Below, piece by piece: positions 56,801 through 64,000 of a stretch of 64,000 bases of DNA. Numbering within the stretch: the stretch's first letter is position 1; each line of letters opens with the position of its first letter. The position numbers and the translations under genes are program-made. The notes beneath the pieces were generated by a model, which was not told the origin of the DNA, searched no databases, and saw only the letters and a list, made by a program, of their open reading frames with translations. Where the stretch lies: assembly GCA_963669155.1 (NCBI GenBank), contig OZ022583.1, forward strand, positions 14,335,105 to 14,399,104. Reading direction: 5' to 3'. The stretch is from Arbacia lixula (lineage: Eukaryota; Echinodermata; Echinoidea; Arbacioida; Arbaciidae).

Positions 56801-58155
56801 CACAACTTTCCCCATAAATGATTGGTGACGCGTTATTACATCCACCTGTATTTCGTGATTCAGTTAGAATGGATGGAACGCACTTTGAATCTATTAGTTG
56901 TTGCTACTCAGACAAACATCGGACAAGCTTTGGGGTTAACACCACTAAAGATCCTGTATTCGTTTTTTCTTCTAAATAATTGTTGAATGATGCACAAACG
57001 GAGATATAAGATAATATTCTTACTTACCTAATTAACAAATTTCTTCTCTTTCCGGAGATTTCCGGAAATGTGGGATTCAATCATTATCAAAATTATTTCT
57101 TAAAGGGTTACTAAATTAGTAAAATAAGTTCCCACTGATCCATGTAAAATTATCCACTAAAAACTAATTTCACATTCGTTTGCCGCAATAAAATCTCATT
57201 TTTAACGAAAATTTGAAAAAACGCACGCCTCCAGTGACGTATGAGAAGTCAAAATGCCATAAATGCCAACGTCGTAAATAAAATATTTTATTCACGCCAT
57301 TCAAACAATACGTTACCAGTGGGAATCCCAAGGCCTGTCCGAGGTTTGTCTGAGTAGCAACAACTAATAGATTCAAAGTGCATTCCATCCATTGAATATG
57401 AATGACAAGATACAGGTGAATGCAATAACGCGTTACTACGCAGTAAGGGGGAAAGTTGTGAATACATTACGAACATGGTCTATTGTTGACTTCCTTACAA
57501 TCTATGGAGTTTTGACTTCTCATACGTCACTGGAGGCGTGCGGGTTTTTTTTCTTCAAATTTTCGTCAAAATGAGACTTTTTTTGCGGCAATCGAATGTG
57601 AAATTCGTTTTTAGTGGACAATTTTACATAGATTAGTGGGAATTTATTTTTCTAATTTGTGTATTTTCATTAACAGAGTTTCCGTGCATGTGCGTGCAGT
57701 TGAGATATTTTACTACAAAAACTGTTTATTTTTGTTCGCTGATATCTGTTTTCCTCACAAAAGTATTGATGCAATCCAACAGAAGTGGACAAGCGAAATA
57801 AGACTCTACATTTCTTTTGTTCTCTCTGAGAAACCGTTGCTAGGCAATCCTGTTCGCTATTGTTAAAACACGTGGAAAACATTTGCTGAGACCACAAAAT
57901 TTTTCGGCGGTGCCACGCATGGGCTCAAAGAATGTTGTTTCATATCCTACCATAACACATCCCTGGTTCAAACAATACGTTTTTAATGGGAACCCCAAAG
58001 CTTGTCCGATGTTTGTCCGAGTAGCAACAACTAATAGATTCAAAGTGCATTCCATCCATTGAATCTGAATGACTAGATTTAGGTGAATGCAATAACGCGT
58101 TACTAAGCAGTTAGGGGGGAAATTGTGAATACATAACGGAAACGGTCTATTCATT
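56800..58155. repeat. Compound inverted and direct repeat cluster
   Basis: ACTTTGAATCTATTAGTTGT occurs at about 56881. Its complement is at about 57360 and again at about 58025, each in a repeated 140-170 bp block that includes AACGCGTTACTA. Between them, about 57120-57240 and 57512-57650 form a palindrome (CGCCTCCAGTGACGTATGAG against CTCATACGTCACTGGAGGCG). This suggests several MITE copies in both orientations. Confidence 0.7.
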
Positions 58156-58278
58156 TTGATTCTGGACGTCGTAGTGAAGGGTAGTTCTGCTCAGCAGTTA
58201 TAGGTCGAGATAGGCTTAGATAATGTACACTGTAAATTGTAAAAAGACCACGAGAAAGAAGTTGAGAGAGGGAAAATG

Positions 58279-58313
<35 letters not shown>
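58279..58313. repeat. GA microsatellite
   Basis: About 17 GA pairs, followed at 58362-58402 by an AT-only inverted repeat (GATTATAATATATAT.../...). Confidence 0.85.
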
Positions 58314-58314
<1 letters not shown>

Positions 58315-58411
58315 AAGGGAGAAGGGTGTTGAAGACACTGCGGAAAGTTATTTTGATCGCTAGATTATAATATATATTATATTATTATATATAATATATA
58401 ATCTATATATA

Positions 58412-59264
58412 CAGAGCGTATAAAAAGTTACTCGATGTTCAGATGCTAATAATTTAAAAAATATAAGATTTCACACTTATTACTAGAATTAGCTATAAAG
58501 TGCAACAAAAGAGCTTTCATTTGATATGTTTCTCAAATCAGCAATGTCACACATCGGTGAGTTCTTTGACTTTGAAGATGACAGGTGCAAAACCCACTTT
58601 TTGCAACTTTGGGCTAATGAATGAATTCCACACATACTTATGCACACAGCTATCCAAAAATGTGTTTTGATTCCGCTCAGGCTGAAATGTTTAGAAGAAT
58701 ACATTCCTGATATCACACATGAATTAATACATTGTTTACAACGCATCGCCTACATGAACTATTCGGGGAAAGGGAAGTTTTGCTCATTCCCGAAGTGGAA
58801 TGGCTTGACTTGACACCTAATGATTTCTCCTTGTGGGGACATCTCCTCGTCTACATTAGACACGAAGTTGATGTTTTACGAAATGGTCAGATGTGTTGCC
58901 CAAGACATGCGCTGTCAACAGTGTGTTGAAAGGGGAGGTGGACATGTGGAAGGTGTAGGTGCATGATGTAAGATTTAGCACTCATTGTTATCACTTTAAA
59001 ACGAAAAAGTAATGCAAACTTAACACATAATCACACATTCATCCAACATTTGGATATCTTACAACCTGGCAAAAAGCATGTTTTCGACATGTCGTCTTCT
59101 ATAACAATTTACTAAGTCATGCATGATGCTTGTGATGTGCAAGGGGAATCAAATAAAAGCACAATAGTTACTCTTCAATTATAGCTTACATTTATATTGT
59201 GATCATGGGTAATTTAAACATGATTGACCTTTAAACTTCGAGTACCCTTTTTTGATACGCCCTG
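58412..59264 (+). mobile_element. Decayed mariner-like element, 853 bp
   Basis: The ends CAGAGCGTATAAAAAG and the inverse of CTTTTTTGATACGCCCTG are flanked by TA on both sides (58410-58411, 59265-59266). These are the usual features of Tc1/mariner elements. A remnant at about 58795-58840 reads LDLTPNDFSLWG, the transposase signature near the last catalytic residue (normally SPDLTPNDFFLWG-like). The rest of the transposase is unrecognisable. Confidence 0.65.
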
Positions 59265-59349
59265 TATGATGTATTATATTGATTTTAGATTTCGAGTAGG
59301 GTTGTTTTTCTCTCTTTTCTCCCTTACTCCTATTTTTGATTTCCATTAA

Positions 59350-59379
59350 AGCACACACATACACACATACACACATACA

Positions 59380-59422
<43 letters not shown>
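59350..59422. repeat. CA microsatellite
   Basis: CACACATACACACATAC... then about 18 uninterrupted CA pairs. The all-Cys/Val frames here are artefacts. Confidence 0.9.
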
Positions 59423-59424
<2 letters not shown>

Positions 59425-59429
59425 TTATA

Positions 59430-60551
59430 TCTCCCCCTGTCCGACTTCCATACAGTTCATTGCGTTTCACGTCCGTCTGCCTGCCCATACCCACCGCCCG
59501 GTGACCCTGTTTCACCCCTCTCGATCCAGTACTACCACCCATCCCAATAACACAATTTTCCCCATTCCCCATGTCTCCATTATTCCGTCTCATCCTCTGT
59601 CCTCGCTCTATAATATATACCCCTCTAACTCCCTCTCTTCCATTCCGTTCAAGATCACGTGAATTAGCGGCGAACAAAGTCGGGCCAAGGCTAAGGCACT
59701 TAACACGCATCATGCAAACTTCGTACTAACATATCTATTACTACTATACGGACGGACAGGGTAAATATGAATTCCTGTCTAGATAGAAGAAAACGGCAAA
59801 CTTTGTCACATCACCCTGCAAAATCGAGAACATAGAAAGGTGAATAAAAAAGGAGATGTTAGGTGAAATCATTGGAGACTTATCACGTGGTATTGCCCTT
59901 GTCTCACCTCTATATTGCCGTAGAACAAAGCGCAAATCATTGTCAAGTTATATATCCATTTATGAAAGGTTGATTAGATTTTGCACTTGAAGAATATGAC
60001 TCGCAAACACTTTCTTTTAACGAAAAGACTTATAATTTGACAATTGTATTAAATAAACGTGAGCAATGAAAAAGCTAATTGAAGTCATCTATTAAAGTAT
60101 GTTTCAATTTAATTTTTTGCGCAAATCCAGACGAATGTTTGCCATGTGTAAAATCAATATGTAATCAGGCTTTCGATTATAAATTGTAGACCCCAACAGC
60201 TTACTTCCAGTCGTTGTGCACTGATGTTAAAGTGGACTCAAGGTCGGGTTGTTACGTTTGTACATGTCAGAAAAAGGAGAGGAATTTTGTTTTTATCAAA
60301 CAAGTTGTTTCGTGAAATATATTGATGAGTCTTGATACACACTAGATAAGAAGCAGATAAAACAATAAAAGAATGACTAATGTCTTCTTAAATGTGTTTG
60401 ATGCAACATAGTACTGTATGATAACCTAGTGGTTGGAGGTGACATGGATGATTAACAGTTAAAAAAAATGTTTTTAGGGAAATATAACATATCTGCCGAC
60501 GTTATCGTTTTGTAAATCAAATAATGTCTACAAATTGAACAAATATATAGG

Positions 60552-60596
<45 letters not shown>

Positions 60597-62030
60597 AAAT
60601 ATATCTAATTACTGAGCAAAGCGCGTCCTTATGTGAGCCTCACTGTCAGACGAAATTTCATGTACACACTGACAAAAGGAAGCAACTAATAAAAGAGCCT
60701 TTTCTTGAAAATTAGCAAAATGTGCCTTTCACTTGCATTGGCATCAGTGCAAAACCACATCATATTAGATTGAATATCTCACAGCAAGATGAATATTTCT
60801 TGTCCAGATTATGGCCGTATGTAGAGAATACCAATAACCCAGATTTTAGTGATTTGTCACTTGCTTCCTTTTGTCAGAGTAGGACAGTACTACTGTGCAC
60901 AATGTAGGCAAAGTCAAATAGGAAATGGTGTCTGCATGATGCAGAGGGAGTATTAAATCTGTTGTGTGCCATATGCGCCTTTTTTCCACAAGTACTACAC
61001 ATGAATCACATTGAACAGTAGCTTGATTGAGCACGAAACTGGTTAAACTGTACAGCTTAATCATGATCAATGGTTTGTTGTCTCAATGCCCATGAGTAAG
61101 CGTGATAATTGGGCACTGATGAATACAGCGCGTGATAAAGCAATACATTTCATTTCCTGCGTGCATTGCCACTACATAATTTCAAATGACCTTAAACATC
61201 TGAACCGTGCGGATATTTTGTTTCAAGAAGAGGAATTAAATTAGCAAATGTTTGTGCATGTTGCAGGTTTAATTCATTTTCATGTCACACCACATCACCG
61301 TTTCCATGGTTTCGATGTATTTAACTCGAAGTCTATTTTGCGTTCTTCATCCTTGATGATGATGATTTATGAATTCTTAATTTTTACATATTTCATATCA
61401 CCTTTATCAGAAAATGCTATAAGTTACGTAAATAAAGACTTTCACAGATGTTTGACGGTATTTCCTGAGTCTGTCTACGTAAGGTTGATGTTTTACTTGT
61501 AATCGTCAATTGATCAATAGTTTTGATCCGATGTCATAATTATTGTCAAATCGTGCATTTTTGAGGACTGAAATGTTTATTGGCAATTCATGAGAATTTT
61601 CTTTTATATGTAAGTTCTGAAACTGGGAAAGGGGTATTACGATCTTAAAACTACTCTCAGCTAGGATATACCAATTAGCGTTATCTCGTGTTGAATTTAA
61701 CGGCTTTAAAAAACTTGTGTGATAGGTGCAAGATACAAGATATTCTATTCAATCCAAAATTAGGGAAATTTGCTTTCCACCAGCACTATAACAGGACAAT
61801 GCAGTACACATGTAGCAATATTATACACACATATCTATGAACAATGAGTTGGAAAGACATATCTAAACATGGTTGTTATTCATCTGTGTAATTGTAGATT
61901 ATGTACTATATGTGACATAATATTTAAAGATTGAAAAATCATTAGCTGCAGAATTGAGTTCATATTAGTTTCTTTCTCATTCTTCTCCCGATGTAGTAAG
62001 ATATATTAGATCTACCTTGTATATTCATCA
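59430..62030. other. Non-coding stretch, no gene recognised
   Basis: A TA microsatellite lies at 60554-60592 and a diverged relative of the TTAACCCTTTG MITE at about 60962-61045. Open frames have no recognisable features. Confidence 0.4.
60554..60592. repeat. TA microsatellite
   Basis: About 19 TA pairs. Confidence 0.9.
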
Positions 62031-62033
62031 CTT

Positions 62034-62124
62034 TTAACCCTTGACACGTCATGTGTGCATTTTTGCACAAATAATGCACACATATTCCATAGAGCAGTAC
62101 TTCGTCAAACACACAAAGGGTTAA
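62034..62124. mobile_element. Small MITE, TTAACCCTTTG ends, copy 2
   Basis: TTAACCCTTGACACGTCATG and ACACAAAGGGTTAA enclose ACACATATTCCATAGAGCAG, as in the copy at 39143-39234. Confidence 0.65.
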
Positions 62125-62539
62125 TACATTATCATTTTCACATTATCATGGTACCGAGCTAGAACTTGGAAGTTCGTGCATGAAGGGAGGATAAAATAAC
62201 AACCGAGCAAAGGGAGGGACGTGAGTAGTATGCATTGACATCTCCAATGCATATCAGGAAAAAACGGTTTGGCAGCGTTCTCTTTCTCTCTCTTTCTCCC
62301 TTGTACTTTTATCAAGGAATTGGAGCTCAGTTGAAGGAAAAACACTGCAGAATTTCGTTTTATTGATTTCTGTTTTTCCATGGCCGTAGTAAATAGCATG
62401 GTAAGATAGTTTTCAGGACCATCTAGCAGCACTGGAAAGTGTTTTCAACATCCACATTATTGATCCGTTTGAGGACATGTCCAATCCATCCTGAGCCCAT
62501 CTCCAGATTTATATTTTGTGTAGACACGTATTATAATTT

Positions 62540-63240
62540 ATTTCATCCTCCTATTCCGTTTCCTCGCTCTCTCCCTCGCCCTATTTTTACCATGTTTACG
62601 TTTCCGTTTCTGTACCTTCGATTATCTCTCTACCAAATCCTCTTCCTTTATTTCTCTCTACCCCTTCCTATCATTATGATAATCTACAGTCCATCTTTAG
62701 TCTTCATTCTCTTTACCTTCGTGTCAATATCACTCTCCCTCTTATCCTCCCCACCCCCCTCTCTCTGTCTCTGTCTGTCTCTCTCTGTCTCTCTCTCTCT
62801 CTCTCGCTCTCCCTCCCTACTTTCTCTCCCTATCATCTCCAGTCCATCATAATCCATTTTTTTTCTCATCCTGTTTATTTAATTCACCCCTTTCGTTCCA
62901 CCCTCTTTCCCACATAACCTTTGCCGCTCCATCCATTCACTTTCTGTCAAATCATCACACCTCTCTGCCCCCCCCCCCCACACTATCATCTCTAGTCCAT
63001 CATGAGCCTTCATAATTTTTTTCATATTCTAGTTTTTTTCACTCTTTAACCGTTTAACCTCTCTCTCTCTATCTCTCTCTCTCTCTCTCTCCCCCTCTCT
63101 CTCTCTCTCTGTCTTCCTTACTTTTCACGGTCTATTAATTCAAATCATTACATCTCTCTCTCCCGCCCAGCCCTATACCCTTTTATATCTTCATGTATGT
63201 TTTTTTTCCCCTACTTTTCCCACCTTCTTTTGTAAATAAG
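62540..63240. repeat. CT-rich region with CT microsatellites
   Basis: A pyrimidine-rich stretch with CT arrays at about 62757-62812 and 63058-63110 and a C run at 62971-62980. There are no genes. Confidence 0.75.
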
Positions 63241-63299
63241 CCTCTTCTCCCCACCCTTTTCATTGATTTAGTTAACCATGTTAATATCTAAAGTTGTTT

Positions 63300-63606
63300 A
63301 GTTATTTGTTTTAGTACTCAAGTGTCTTTGTGTTCTACCTAAAAAGATATTTATTGTATTCATGTTTGTACTACATGTACTAAATCAGACTGGTCGTTTT
63401 TAATATGTTATTGCCATGAGGGACCTGACATTAACAAGCTATGCTTTCATAAGGTCTCCTCGTCTCTCTATCTTCTCTCTGAAGCAACATTTAAACTTGT
63501 TCCATATTACTGTTTCTTTATGTACACTGTCACTCGTTGTTGATTTGTAAAATTGTATCTGAAGAAAGACAAATAAACTTGAACTTGAACTTGAACTTGA
63601 ACTTGA
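63300..63606 (+). mobile_element. 3' end of a CR1-like LINE with CTTGAA hexamer tail
   Basis: GACCTGACATTAACAAGCTA, TGCTTTCATAAGGTCTCCTC and the final AAGACAAATAAA followed by five CTTGAA-type units match the usual 3' untranslated region and short tandem tail of CR1/L2-type LINEs. The 5' extent is uncertain. Confidence 0.5.
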
Positions 63607-64000
63607 TCTTCTTTCTCTCCCCCTCCCTCCCGTTCATTTCAAGTCCATTATAAGCCTTTATATTTTCCTGTTTTCTTGTCTATTTCACTTTCCTCTTTCA
63701 CCTAAACTTTTACGGTCTATCAATTGCCTTTCTCTCAAATTACCACCCTCTCTCGTCCCTCATTTCTTATTTTCATCTTCACCTCTCTGTACCATTGTCT
63801 TTTACTTTCATGCCTTACGTCTTCTATCTAAATGACAATTCTCCTATGATTTTTTTCTCTTTTATTATTTCCTTCGAGGTATCTATCTTTATTTTTTCTT
63901 CTGCAGTAAAGGCAGATCAACCTCTTGGAAGGATATGATAATAATAAAATAGATTGAATACGGAAAGGGGCTGGTTAGAGACCATCAAGGTTACCGCCAC

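Noticed and set aside
59330..59713. Cys/Val-repeat frames on both strands around 59.4 kb
   Set aside because: They are produced by the CA microsatellite.

Overview
The window is eukaryotic, intron-containing DNA, most likely from a marine deuterostome invertebrate. An echinoderm is my preference, but this is an inference from overall character: AT-rich intergenic DNA, many ACATGTA-type words, long GA/CA/GATA microsatellites, many short foldback elements, CR1/L2-like tails and multi-kb introns. Amphioxus, hemichordate or mollusc is not excluded.

The one clear host gene is on the minus strand at about 14.9-43.3 kb. Seven exons encode a 5-phosphatase catalytic domain followed by a SKICH domain, the INPP5K/INPP5J architecture, with all junctions in frame. 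Its first and last exons were not found. A second possible host gene is a single plus-strand first exon at 52.1 kb with a signal peptide and a splice donor; the rest would lie beyond the window.

The main discovery is inside the 21-kb intron of the phosphatase gene. A 14,198-bp DNA transposon lies at 18423-32620. It has 33/34-bp terminal inverted repeats starting CATGG and is flanked by a 7-bp duplication GTTGATG. It carries two convergent, spliced genes that both look undamaged. The minus-strand gene (5 exons, 862 aa) is a P-superfamily transposase: ZAD-like zinc finger, coiled coil, RNase H-like core and GTP-binding-type insertion region. It stops just after the catalytic-Glu region. The plus-strand gene (3 exons, 541 aa) joins a PHD finger to a helical domain with a YVGGF motif like the region that normally follows the catalytic Glu in P/THAP9 proteins, then a Lys-rich tail. 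My hypothesis is a P-type transposase split over two genes, with a chromatin-reading PHD finger on the second part. The left end has three 86-87-bp subterminal repeats; the right end does not. Pogo-like MITEs, one nested in another, have later inserted into the element.

The first 10 kb are a graveyard of decayed mobile genes. They include a Gypsy-like LTR element (LTR end, tRNA-Leu-like primer site, gag, zinc knuckle, integrase zinc finger), two copies of a Myb/SANT-like segment with one inside gag, a hAT dimerisation domain, a DFAENY-type fragment, a 735-bp tandem exon duplication, and a Merlin-like transposase piece with two IDESK motifs.

The remainder (10-13.5 kb, 33-37.7 kb, 39.8-64 kb) is intron or intergenic DNA with MITEs, large palindromes, G-tracts and microsatellites. 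Notable are a perfect 40-bp-arm hairpin at 49.6 kb, a mariner-like remnant at 58.4-59.3 kb, an element with G/C-tract ends at 52.7-53.6 kb and a CR1-like 3' tail at 63.6 kb.
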